Origin: Desulfovibrio sp. Dsv1
Lineage (GTDB): Bacteria > Desulfobacterota > Desulfovibrionia > Desulfovibrionales > Desulfovibrionaceae
NCBI GenBank assembly: GCA_000403945.1
Contig: APFI01000180.1
Span: 1-6,508 of the forward strand
Direction of reading: 5' to 3'
Length of the DNA: 6,508 bases
This document shows positions 1-6,142 of this stretch, one piece after another (positions within the stretch are counted from its first letter, which is position 1; the number at the start of each line of letters is the position of its first letter). A program made the position numbers and the translations under genes. A model generated the notes under the pieces. That model was not told where the DNA came from. It did not search any database and worked only from the letters and a program-made list of their open reading frames with translations.

Positions 1-38
1 TTTGCATCGCAGTTATTGTTATTTTCCATCTTAATTAA
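1..38 (+). CDS. IS5-family transposase, C-terminal fragment (partial)
   Basis: Only the last eleven codons and the stop are present. The reading frame starting at base 3 gives CIAVIVIFHLN followed by TAA at 36-38. IS427-like transposases typically end in a hydrophobic helix of the form CIAA.VIFWL, which follows the catalytic Glu and the RYDR motif. The N-terminal and catalytic parts lie outside the window. The gene runs toward metK on the opposite strand, so the two are convergent and the stop codons are only 12 bases apart. The call rests on this short tail plus its equal-length alignment with the second IS copy in the window. Confidence 0.6.
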   Translation, partial: CIAVIVIFHLN

Positions 39-50
39 TGAATCCTGAGC
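1..50 (+). mobile_element. Right end of an IS5-family (IS427-like) insertion sequence, cut by the window edge
   Basis: The last 50 bases of an insertion sequence enter from the left. They hold the end of a transposase frame (stop TAA at 36-38), a 12-base tail, and then CTAG at 51-54. This arrangement matches base for base in spacing the end of the decayed IS at 2959-3010: twelve codons including TAA, a tail TGARTCCTGA.., then NTAG. The tip read inward on the minus strand is GGCTCAGGATTCATTAA, which I take to be the terminal inverted repeat. Some IS427-group elements are known to insert at CTAG. The body of the element and its left end lie outside the window, so whether it is intact cannot be judged. 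Confidence 0.7.
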
Positions 51-1223
51 CTAGACTTTTGCGGCGGTGTGCAGATCTGTCACCGCGTCGGTAGCTTCCC
101 AAGTGAATTCCGGCAGTTCGCGGCCGAAATGCCCGTAGCAAGAGGTTCTGGCGTAAATGGGGCGCTTGAGATTCAGGCGCCTGCTGATGAAGTAGGGGCG
201 CAGGTCAAAAACCTCGCGCACGGCCCTGGTCAGGATTTCGTCCGGAATGTCGCCGCTGCCTTGGGAGGACACCAGCACGCTCACGGGCTGGGCCACGCCG
301 ATGCAATAGGCGATCTGCACTTCGCAGACCGGCGCGAGACCGGCGGCCACCACGTTTTTGGCAATGTAGCGCCCCATGTACGCGCCGGAGCGGTCCACCT
401 TGGAGGGGTCCTTGCCGGAGAACGCGCCGCCGCCGTGATGGCCGCTGCCGCCGTACGTGTCCTGGATGATCTTGCGGCCAGTGAGCCCGCAGTCACCCAT
501 GGGACCTCCCACCACAAAGCGGCCCGTGGTGTTGATGAAGATTTCGCAGTCCTTTTCGTCAAAATAGCCGGAGGGTTCCAAAATGGGGCGGATGACCTCG
601 TTCTTCACGGCTTCTTCCACTTCGTCCTGGCTGACGCTGGCCGCATGCTGGGTGGAAACCACCACGTTGTTGACGCGCACGGGCTTGCCGTCTTGATACT
701 CGAAGGAGACTTGGGTTTTGCCGTCCGGGCGGAAGAAATCCACGATGCCGTCCTTGCGCACGCGGGCCAGTTGCTGCGAAAGCTGATGGGCCCAGTAGAT
801 GGGCGCTGGCATCAGTGTGGCGGTTTCATTGCAGGCGTAGCCGAACATCATGCCCTGGTCGCCGGCGCCCTGATCTTCGGGCTTGGTGCGCAACACGCCT
901 TGGGCGATGTCCGGGGACTGGTGGTCGATGGAGGAAAGGACCGCGCAGGTCTGCCAGTCAAAGCCCATTTCCGAACTGTTGTAGCCGATGTTCCTGATGG
1001 TGTCACGCACTACTGTGGGCAGGTCCGCATAGCCGCGCGTGCTGATTTCTCCGGCGATGACGGCCATGCCCGTGGTCACCAGGGTTTCGCAGGCCACGTG
1101 GGCCTCCGAGTCCTGGGCCAGAAGGGTGTCCAGCACGGCGTCTGAGATCTGGTCGGCCACCTTGTCGGGATGCCCCTCGGTCACGGATTCGGAGGTGAAA
1201 AAGTATTTACCCTTGGTTTGCAT
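51..1223 (-). CDS. metK: S-adenosylmethionine synthase (methionine adenosyltransferase)
   Basis: This cytoplasmic enzyme makes S-adenosylmethionine from L-methionine and ATP, releasing phosphate and pyrophosphate. At 390 residues it has the usual bacterial MetK length. The N-terminal ATP-binding motif TEGHPDKVADQISDAVLD starts at residue 15 with His18. The family signature GAGDQGMMFGYA is at 119-130. The glycine-rich loop GGGAFSGKD is at 264-272, followed by the conserved DPSKVDRSGAY. The ATG is supported by AAGGAG seven bases upstream. The gene lies 43 bases after panC in the same direction, with no terminator or clear promoter between, so it is probably co-transcribed with panC. The stop TAG sits inside a CTAG that directly borders an IS end, so its native downstream sequence has been displaced. 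No key residue appears to be missing. Confidence 0.98.
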   Translation of the reverse strand: MQTKGKYFFTSESVTEGHPDKVADQISDAVLDTLLAQDSEAHVACETLVTTGMAVIAGEISTRGYADLPTVVRDTIRNIGYNSSEMGFDWQTCAVLSSIDHQSPDIAQGVLRTKPEDQGAGDQGMMFGYACNETATLMPAPIYWAHQLSQQLARVRKDGIVDFFRPDGKTQVSFEYQDGKPVRVNNVVVSTQHAASVSQDEVEEAVKNEVIRPILEPSGYFDEKDCEIFINTTGRFVVGGPMGDCGLTGRKIIQDTYGGSGHHGGGAFSGKDPSKVDRSGAYMGRYIAKNVVAAGLAPVCEVQIAYCIGVAQPVSVLVSSQGSGDIPDEILTRAVREVFDLRPYFISRRLNLKRPIYARTSCYGHFGRELPEFTWEATDAVTDLHTAAKV

Positions 1224-1266
1224 TGTCGTCTCCTTCTCTGATCCTTGCGTACGTGAATCGCCGCCG

Positions 1267-2115
1267 TCATTGGCGCAGCAAAATATTGTCGATAAGCCGG
1301 GCCTTGCCCATGTGCACCGCGCATGCCATCAGCGCCGGGCCGTCCACCACGTCGAGCGGAGTCATGGCTTCGGGATGCACAATGGAAAGATAGTCCAGAC
1401 GACCCAAGGGCAGGCGCTCGGACCAGCGTCGCAGCACGGTTTCGCACAGCAGGGGCGCGCTGGTTTCGCCCTCTTGGGCCAGCTTCTGCGCGTAGAGCAG
1501 GGCGGCGCGGATTTCCGGGGCTTGGGCGCGCTCCTCGGCGGTCATGTATACGTTGCGGGAGGACAGCGCCAGCCCGTCGGCCTCGCGCGCCGTGGGGCGG
1601 GTCTCAATGCGCGTGGGCACGTTGAGATCCCGGACCATGCGGCGGATGATGGCCTGCTGCTGCCAGTCCTTCTGCCCGAACACGGCCACGTCGGCCCTGG
1701 TGAGCAGAAAAAGCTTGAGCACTACGGTGCAGACTCCCCGGAAGTGGATGGGGCGGCTCTGCCCGCAGAGGCCCTTAGCCAGTTCCGGCACTTCCACCCA
1801 TGTGGCGTGGTCCGGCGCATACATGGAATCTGGTTCGGGCATGAAAAGCACGTCCGCGCCGCAGCGTTCGGCAATGGCCGCGTCGCGTTCAGCGTCGCGG
1901 GGGTACGCTTTCAGATCCTCGCCGGGGCCGAATTGCGCAGGATTCACGAACAGGCTGACCACCAGGCGTTTGGCCAGACCGCGCGCGTGGACCATGAGGT
2001 CCTCATGCCCGGCGTGGTAATAGCCCATGGTGGGAACTAGGGCGACGTCCTCGCCTTGGGAGTGCCAGGCCCGGCATTGGGCCGCCAATTTTTGGGGGGT
2101 GATTAATATTTGCAT
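1267..2115 (-). CDS. panC: Pantothenate synthetase (pantoate--beta-alanine ligase)
   Basis: PanC joins D-pantoate and beta-alanine using ATP, via a pantoyl-adenylate, to give pantothenate, the precursor of coenzyme A. The 282-residue length is normal. It belongs to the HIGH-motif nucleotidyltransferases: PTMGYYHAGH at 28-37 contains the two histidines (34 and 37). The later family blocks follow in order: SLFVNPAQFGPGEDL, then CGQSRPIHFRGV, then FGQKDWQQQAIIRRMVRDL, then ALSSRN (the KMSKS-equivalent), then IVHPEAMTPL. FGQKD has Gln where many homologues have Glu. The start is unusual: upstream of the ATG reads CAATACCTTGAT, with no recognisable Shine-Dalgarno sequence. The N-terminus MQILITP still fits the family, so I keep this start. 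It is the first gene of a probable panC-metK operon driven by the promoter at 2150-2178. Confidence 0.96.
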   Translation of the reverse strand: MQILITPQKLAAQCRAWHSQGEDVALVPTMGYYHAGHEDLMVHARGLAKRLVVSLFVNPAQFGPGEDLKAYPRDAERDAAIAERCGADVLFMPEPDSMYAPDHATWVEVPELAKGLCGQSRPIHFRGVCTVVLKLFLLTRADVAVFGQKDWQQQAIIRRMVRDLNVPTRIETRPTAREADGLALSSRNVYMTAEERAQAPEIRAALLYAQKLAQEGETSAPLLCETVLRRWSERLPLGRLDYLSIVHPEAMTPLDVVDGPALMACAVHMGKARLIDNILLRQ

Positions 2116-2287
2116 ATCAAGGTATTGTGATATATTTGATGAATGCTCTCTTATACATGCGTGCCACCGGCTTGTAAAGGAAAAGGGCGGACGCAGCTGA
2201 TTTCAGCTTTTGCCAGCCTCTTCGCTGCCGTGATTATCCGTCAAAACCAGCCTGTTCGGCACCGGCGGCATTTTGTCCGTTCCTTGG
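2116..2287. other. Intergenic stretch between panC and the IS relic
   Basis: Apart from the panC promoter at its left end, this stretch holds no gene that I can support in any frame. The only structure noted is a small hairpin, AGCTGATTTCAGCT followed by TTT (2195-2211, plus strand). It resembles a weak terminator, but no plus-strand gene ends before it. Confidence 0.4.
2150..2178 (-). promoter_or_regulatory. Probable sigma70 promoter of the panC-metK operon
   Basis: On the minus strand, TTTACA (2173-2178, 5 of 6 to consensus) is followed by a 17-base spacer and TATAAG (2150-2155, 5 of 6). The expected transcript start, near 2143, leaves a leader of about 28 bases before the panC ATG. That is too short for a riboswitch, and none was seen there. 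The match is by eye. Confidence 0.65.
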
Positions 2288-2318
2288 GCCCTCAGATTTT
2301 TTAGGTTCAGTATTCGTT

Positions 2319-2994
2319 TTTCTATCTTTCCACCAGCCTGAACGCGTCAGGCCATTCTTTCCGCTTTCACATGGCATGGTGACCTAAGAGCGCCCGGCGG
2401 AATCGTTTATGGCGTCAGGCATGGCCCGCAATGGAAGAGGGCTCACCGTGAGCATGGCCCCCCTTCTAAAATTTCGTATAACCGCTTTCTTAGTTGTATG
2501 GGCGTATCCAACAGAGCATCATTGCGGAGCCTGCAAAAACAGCGGGCAATGATAAACAATTAATGTGCGTCTCAAAGCCCGGCGAACCGCCGCGGGTCCC
2601 CTCAAGAAAGGGCTCTTTTTCGCCGCACCGGACGCGCAAAGGGAGGATTGAATTCAAAACTCCATGCGTTCCGCGATGGCGACGGAAAGCCCCTGACCCT
2701 CGCGGAAGGCTGGTCGGGTGATTATAAAGGAGCGGTCATGCTTTTGAGCTCATTGCCTGAAGTCGAAGAATTCCTGGCGGATTGTGGTTGCGGAAGCGGC
2801 CCGGTTTCGTGACGCCTTGCCTGACAGGGGCATCACGCCGTGTATTCCGTCAAAAAAGAAGCAGGGAAAAACAAAATTATGTTCGGATGGCTCACAGGGA
2901 CCGGCGCGGGATTGCCATGCGTTACGACTGGCACGCTCATGCCTTCTTTTCGACAATATGTCTCGTCCGCACCGTTATCTCTTATCATACTTAA
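2319..2994 (+). pseudogene. IS5-family (IS427-like) transposase pseudogene with multiple frameshifts
   Basis: The ancestral DDE transposase can be followed segment by segment, each in a different frame. ERVRPFFPLSHG is at 2340-2375, then GGIVYGVRHGPQWK at 2396-2437, continuing through REHGPPSKISYNRF to 2488. LKARRTAAGPLKKGLFF is at 2571-2621, then RAKGGLNSKLHAFRDGDGKP at 2633-2692 with GDYKGAVMLLSSLPEVEEF after it and LADCG near 2777. FRDALPDRGITPCIPSKK is at 2805-2858, MFG at 2879, and IAMRYDWHAHAFFSTICL at 2911-2964. Relatives have LADRGYD and RYDR at the matching places. Sequence expected between PCIPSK and MFG (the YRQRHKIEN region carrying the catalytic Glu) is largely deleted. The first catalytic Asp region, around 2551, reads MINN followed by a stop. 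It cannot encode an active enzyme. The family match is from memory of typical sequences. Confidence 0.8.
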
Positions 2995-3006
2995 TGAGTC
3001 CTGAAT
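2991..3006. repeat. Right terminal repeat of the decayed IS, matching the IS tip at 35-50
   Basis: TTAATGAGTCCTGAAT here matches TTAATGAATCCTGAGC at 35-50 with three mismatches in 16 bases, at the same distance from each transposase stop codon. The partner at the left end of the relic (about 2290-2303) is degenerate. Confidence 0.65.
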
Positions 3007-3045
3007 GTAGATGTACCAGCCCTGCGGAGCGCGCCCTCGGCCGTC

Positions 3046-3074
3046 TTGACCCCTCCCGACCTTGTGGGCATAAC
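3046..3074 (+). promoter_or_regulatory. Possible promoter of the 3095-3664 gene
   Basis: TTGACC (3046-3051, 5 of 6 to the -35 consensus) is followed by a 17-base spacer and CATAAC (3069-3074, 4 of 6). A transcript would start near 3081, just before the GGAGG ribosome binding site at 3082-3086. The -10 box is weak. The location just downstream of the IS relic makes it the only obvious candidate for this gene. Confidence 0.4.
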
Positions 3075-3094
3075 AGGGTCCGGAGGGGCCGTAC

Positions 3095-3664
3095 ATGGTC
3101 AAACCGTTTTTCCAGGGCAAGCTGGACACCTTTTGCGCCATTTACGCGGTGCTCAACGCCCTGCGTCTGACCCACGGTATCCGAGTGCTCAAGGCGCGGG
3201 ACATTCTCAACGAAACCCTGCTGGCTCTGGCTGGCGCGCCCGAGGCATTCAGGGCCGTGCTGGAGCAGGAAACCGATTATCTCGATCTGGTGGACGGCAT
3301 GCTGCGGGCGCAGAGCCGCAGCTTTCCCCTGGAAGTGCGCGCACCCTTCAGCGCGGAGGCGCAACCCTCGGTGAGCGAGTTCTGGCGGTTTTGTCAGGAA
3401 TGGCTCGCGCCGCCGAGCGGGAGGGCGGTTATTTTCCGCTTCATGCGCAGCCTGACCCCGGGAGGGTCGCCGGTGAACCGGCACTGGACCACCGCTGATC
3501 GCATGGACGACGAAATCCTGCACCTTTTTGACTGCAGCCATGAGGCCGAAGCCATCCTGAACATCCGCAAGGACAGCTTTGTGACCCGCCCTGAGGCCGT
3601 GAGTCCCGGCCGGTTGCTCTACATTCAGCCCGACAGCCTGCGTCTGCTGCGCCTGCCGTTTTAA
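3095..3664 (+). CDS. Uncharacterised protein with a papain-like cysteine peptidase pattern
   Basis: This is a 189-residue protein that I cannot name. GGAGG lies eight bases before the ATG and the codon use looks like real coding sequence. The N-terminus has Gln7, then LDTFCAIYAVLNAL with Cys14 followed by Asn21, which resembles the oxyanion Gln and nucleophilic Cys of papain-fold enzymes. Later, NRHWTTA places His130 and LHLFDCSHE places Asp146, in the order and spacing expected for a Cys-His-Asp triad. There is no signal peptide or membrane segment, so it is probably cytoplasmic. It could be a small peptidase, amidase or transglutaminase-like enzyme, and its substrate is unknown. It stands alone between an IS relic and the convergent metE, so the neighbours do not suggest a role. 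Confidence is high that it is a gene and moderate that it has this fold. Confidence 0.8.
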   Translation: MVKPFFQGKLDTFCAIYAVLNALRLTHGIRVLKARDILNETLLALAGAPEAFRAVLEQETDYLDLVDGMLRAQSRSFPLEVRAPFSAEAQPSVSEFWRFCQEWLAPPSGRAVIFRFMRSLTPGGSPVNRHWTTADRMDDEILHLFDCSHEAEAILNIRKDSFVTRPEAVSPGRLLYIQPDSLRLLRLPF

Positions 3665-3666
3665 GT

Positions 3667-3685
3667 GGCGGGAATGGAGCCCGCC
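3667..3685. terminator. Small GC hairpin after the 3095-3664 gene
   Basis: GGCGGG (3667-3672) pairs with CCCGCC (3680-3685) around a 7-base loop, three bases after the TAA stop. The sequence after it, TGTGTGACTTGT, is only mildly T-rich, so classical intrinsic termination is uncertain. Confidence 0.4.
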
Positions 3686-3697
3686 TGTGTGACTTGT

Positions 3698-3727
3698 CGG
3701 GGCTGCTGGCCAGCGTCAGCGGCCCCG
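3698..3727. terminator. Strong hairpin between two convergent genes, likely bidirectional terminator
   Basis: CGGGGCTGCTG (3698-3708) pairs along all 11 positions (one a G-U in one orientation) with CAGCGGCCCCG (3717-3727) across an 8-base loop. It lies 5 bases beyond the metE stop and 33 beyond the other stop. Neither side has a clear T run, so it may work as a transcript-end stabiliser or with Rho. Confidence 0.5.
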
Positions 3728-3732
3728 GGGCT

Positions 3733-5979
3733 TCAACTCAGACTTTCACGCACCCGCAGGGCGGCGGCAACCATATGTTCAAGGGAAGGATAGGCTTCTT
3801 CCCATCGCCGTGTTTTCAGGCCGCAGTCCGGGTTCACCCATAGCTGTTCCTTGGGGATATGCTGTAGCGCTCTGCGCAGCAGCCCGGTTATTTCTTCCTC
3901 TCCGGGAATGCGCGGACTGTGAATGTCGTAGACGCCCGGCCCCACTTCTCCCTGATAACGGAACGCGGTGAAGGCATCCAGAAGCTCCATGCCGCTGCGG
4001 CTGGATTCAATGCTGATGACGTCCGCGTCCATTTGGGCGATCCAAGGCAAAATGGTATTGAACTCGCTGTAGCACATATGGGTGTGGATCTGTGTCGCGT
4101 CGTCAACTCCGGAAGAGGCGAGACGGAAGGCGTCCACAGCCCAGCGCAGATAGACCGCCGCTTCGGCCTCTGTCAGCGGCATGCCTTCCCGCAGGGCGGC
4201 CTCGTCGATCTGGATAATACGGATGCCCGCCTTTTCCAGATCCAGCACCTCGTCGCGGATGGCCAGGGCGATTTGCTTGCAAACCTCGCTGCGTTCCAGA
4301 TCTTCGCGCACAAAGCTCCAGCAGAGAATGGTCACCGGGCCGGTCAGCATGCCCTTAACCGGCTTTGCAGTGAGGGATTGCGCGTACAGAATCCAGTCCA
4401 CGGTCATGGGATGCTTGCGGTATACGTCGCCGTAGATGACGGGCGGCTTCACGCAACGGCTGCCGTAGCTCTGCACCCAGCCGTTGCGGGTAAAGCAGAA
4501 ACCGCCGAGCTGCTGGCCGAAGTATTCCACCATGTCGTTGCGCTCTGCTTCGCCGTGCACGAAGACATCAAGACCGAGTTTTTCCTGCTTTTCAATGCAC
4601 TCTTTAATTTCTCCTCTGATGGCCGTGAGATAGTCCGCCTCGGACAGATCGCCCCGCTTGTAGTCCAGGCGGATTTTTCTGATGGCGTCGGTCTGCGGAA
4701 ATGAACCGATGGTCGTGGTGGGCAGCAAGGGCAGATCAAGCCAGGCTTGCGCGGCGCGGCGTTCCGGGCGGGCGGCATGGCGGGAAAGCTGCGCCGGGCT
4801 TACTGCGGCGACGCGTTGTCGTACGGCGTCAATACGGATGTCGGCATGGTCGGCCGCGTCTGGCAGCAGGGCGGCGTGATCGCCGTTTTCCGCGATGGAG
4901 CGCAGCTCGGCCAGCTCCGCGCACTTCTGCGCGGCAAAGGCCAAGCGGCTCCGGATATGCTCGGGCAGGGCCGTTTCCTCGTCGGCATCCACCGGGCAAT
5001 GCAGCAGGGAGCAGCTTGAGCCTAGGAGGATGCGTCCTGCCCCGAGCGCCGCGACAGCCTGTTCAAGCAGGGGAAGTGCCCTGGAATAATCCGTTTTCCA
5101 GATGTTGCGTCCGTTGACCAGCCCGAGCGAAAGCTCCATGCCTTCAGGAAGCTTGGCCAAGACGGCTTCCAGCTGTTCCCGGCCGCGCACCAAGTCCACA
5201 TGCAGCGCGGCGCAGCCTGCGGCGATGGCCAGATCCAGATTCCGGGCGAGTGGCCCGAAATATGTCGTGAGCATGAGCTTGCCGTCGCCGCAGACGTTCA
5301 GCGCGGCATATGTTTCGTGGAAGCGCCCGGCCGCCTCCGGGGGCAGCAGCTCCGTGCAGAGCGCCGGTTCTTCGATCTGGATGCGGACGCACAAAGGGGC
5401 AAGAGCTGAAAGAAGCTCCGCATAGGCGGCGGCAACGGCGTCAAGCCGCGTCCACGCACCCGCGCCGCCTTGGGCTTTTGCCAGCGCCAGCCAAGTGAAC
5501 GGGCCGATCAGGGCCGGTTTGGGAGAAAAACCGAGTTTCAGAGCCAGGCGGGTATCCGCCACAACAGGATGCTCCTCTCCCTTCCAGCGGGTGTCGGCGA
5601 CGATTTCCGGCACAAGATAGTGATAGTTGGTGTCAAACCATTTGGTCATTTCCAAGGCCGCGATATTGCGCTTCACATCGCCGCGCGCCAAGTTGAAATA
5701 TCTGTCCAGGCGCGTGTCGCCACGGCAGGGGGCAAAACGGGGCGGCACGGCACCGAGCATGCAGGTGATGTCCAGCATGCGGTCGTACAGGGAAAAATCG
5801 CCCGTGCTCACAAAATCAAGGCCAGCCTCTTTCTGAATGCGCCAGTGGCGCTTTTTCAAGGCCGCGCAGGTTTCATAAAGCGATTCGGCGGAAAGACCGC
5901 CTTGCCAGAAGGATTCGAGAGCCTCTTTCAGCTCCCGCTGTTTCCCGATGGACGGGAAACCAAGAATGTGGGTCCGCAT
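3733..5979 (-). CDS. metE: Cobalamin-independent methionine synthase (5-methyltetrahydropteroyltriglutamate--homocysteine methyltransferase)
   Basis: MetE makes methionine by moving the methyl group of 5-methyltetrahydrofolate polyglutamate directly to homocysteine, without B12. At 748 residues it matches the two-domain family (E. coli MetE is 753). The N-terminal domain opens with HILGFPSIGKQRELK. The catalytic C-terminal domain begins near residue 415-420 with LPTTTIGSFPQT. The zinc ligands are all present by alignment with the E. coli set (His641, Cys643, Glu665, Cys726): HMC gives His634 and Cys636, SIESSRSG gives Glu658, and NPDCGLK gives Cys719. The start is fixed by AAAGGAG six bases before the ATG. 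The gene is monocistronic here, with its own promoter and a long leader containing a cobalamin riboswitch and an RBS-masking hairpin. This fits repression when B12 allows MetH to do the job. Confidence 0.98.
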   Translation of the reverse strand: MRTHILGFPSIGKQRELKEALESFWQGGLSAESLYETCAALKKRHWRIQKEAGLDFVSTGDFSLYDRMLDITCMLGAVPPRFAPCRGDTRLDRYFNLARGDVKRNIAALEMTKWFDTNYHYLVPEIVADTRWKGEEHPVVADTRLALKLGFSPKPALIGPFTWLALAKAQGGAGAWTRLDAVAAAYAELLSALAPLCVRIQIEEPALCTELLPPEAAGRFHETYAALNVCGDGKLMLTTYFGPLARNLDLAIAAGCAALHVDLVRGREQLEAVLAKLPEGMELSLGLVNGRNIWKTDYSRALPLLEQAVAALGAGRILLGSSCSLLHCPVDADEETALPEHIRSRLAFAAQKCAELAELRSIAENGDHAALLPDAADHADIRIDAVRQRVAAVSPAQLSRHAARPERRAAQAWLDLPLLPTTTIGSFPQTDAIRKIRLDYKRGDLSEADYLTAIRGEIKECIEKQEKLGLDVFVHGEAERNDMVEYFGQQLGGFCFTRNGWVQSYGSRCVKPPVIYGDVYRKHPMTVDWILYAQSLTAKPVKGMLTGPVTILCWSFVREDLERSEVCKQIALAIRDEVLDLEKAGIRIIQIDEAALREGMPLTEAEAAVYLRWAVDAFRLASSGVDDATQIHTHMCYSEFNTILPWIAQMDADVISIESSRSGMELLDAFTAFRYQGEVGPGVYDIHSPRIPGEEEITGLLRRALQHIPKEQLWVNPDCGLKTRRWEEAYPSLEHMVAAALRVRESLS

Positions 5980-5985
5980 GGGATG

Positions 5986-6008
5986 CTCCTTTCAAAGATA
6001 TTGAAAGG
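5986..6008 (-). promoter_or_regulatory. Ribosome-binding-site-masking hairpin of metE
   Basis: In the metE mRNA, CCTTTCAA (6008-6001) pairs perfectly over eight bases with TTGAAAGG (5995-5988) around the 5-base loop TATCT. The Shine-Dalgarno sequence AAAGGAG occupies 5992-5986, so AAAGG is paired and only its last AG is free. The ATG follows six bases later. This is the expected output switch of a translational riboswitch: it would hide the binding site when formed. The structure is read from the sequence. Its link to ligand binding is inferred. Confidence 0.65.
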
Positions 6009-6027
6009 GCAGTCCATTTCACGCGTG

Positions 6028-6103
6028 TCCAGAGCCGGAATGTTGCGCGCGGACGGCATAGCCATAGAAAAACGGCATAGTTCCAATGGCGAACGGCTCT
6101 GGA
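6028..6103 (-). repeat. Perfect 10-bp inverted repeat enclosing two 9-bp direct repeats in the metE leader
   Basis: TCCAGAGCCG (6028-6037 on the plus strand) and its exact reverse complement CGGCTCTGGA (6094-6103) could form a long-range stem in the leader RNA. The 56-base loop contains ACGGCATAG twice, at 6053-6061 and 6072-6080. It lies between the riboswitch core and the RBS hairpin, so it may be part of the expression platform. No T run follows, so it is not a simple terminator. Confidence 0.5.
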
Positions 6104-6142
6104 TGGTCCGGGCAAATTGCCTGTACGCGAGACAGTACTGCC

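Larger units (their letters stand above)
2288..3010 (+). mobile_element. Decayed IS5-family (IS427-like) insertion sequence
   Basis: Nearly the whole gap between panC and the next gene is a worn IS of about 720 bases (my recollection is that intact relatives are somewhat longer, about 0.8-0.9 kb). The right boundary is clear. The remnant transposase stop TAA (2992-2994) is followed by TGAGTCCTGAAT and GTAG, which aligns without gaps to the IS tip at 36-54 (TAA, TGAATCCTGAGC, CTAG). The left boundary is weaker: CTCAGATTTTTTA at 2291-2303 resembles the inverted repeat CTCAGGATTCATTA with one base lost. The interior reads as a transposase with several frameshifts and a stop. It lies upstream of the plus-strand gene at 3095 and separates that gene from panC. 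Confidence 0.75.

Noticed and set aside
1..29. A possible minus-strand gene start reading MENNNNCDA just after metK
   Set aside because: It has no Shine-Dalgarno at a useful distance, and the same bases are explained better as the 3' end of an IS transposase on the plus strand.
69..1145. A 358-codon open frame on the plus strand opposite metK
   Set aside because: It is the antisense shadow of a certain metK in GC-rich DNA. Its translation has skewed His/Gly/Ala content, no recognisable motif and no ribosome binding site.
2116..2180. Search for a SAM riboswitch ahead of panC-metK
   Set aside because: The predicted leader is only about 28 bases, and no SAM aptamer motif is visible before panC or in the 43-base panC-metK gap.
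2494..2721. A 75-codon plus-strand ORF, and the overlapping frames at 2782-3170
   Set aside because: These are pieces of the frame-shifted IS relic or out-of-frame readings of it, not separate genes.
2738..2812. A 24-codon ORF with a strong AAAGGAG site before its ATG
   Set aside because: It continues in frame upstream as transposase sequence (GDYKGAVMLL) and ends at a frameshift. It is part of the IS pseudogene, and the site is a chance result of the codons for YKGA.
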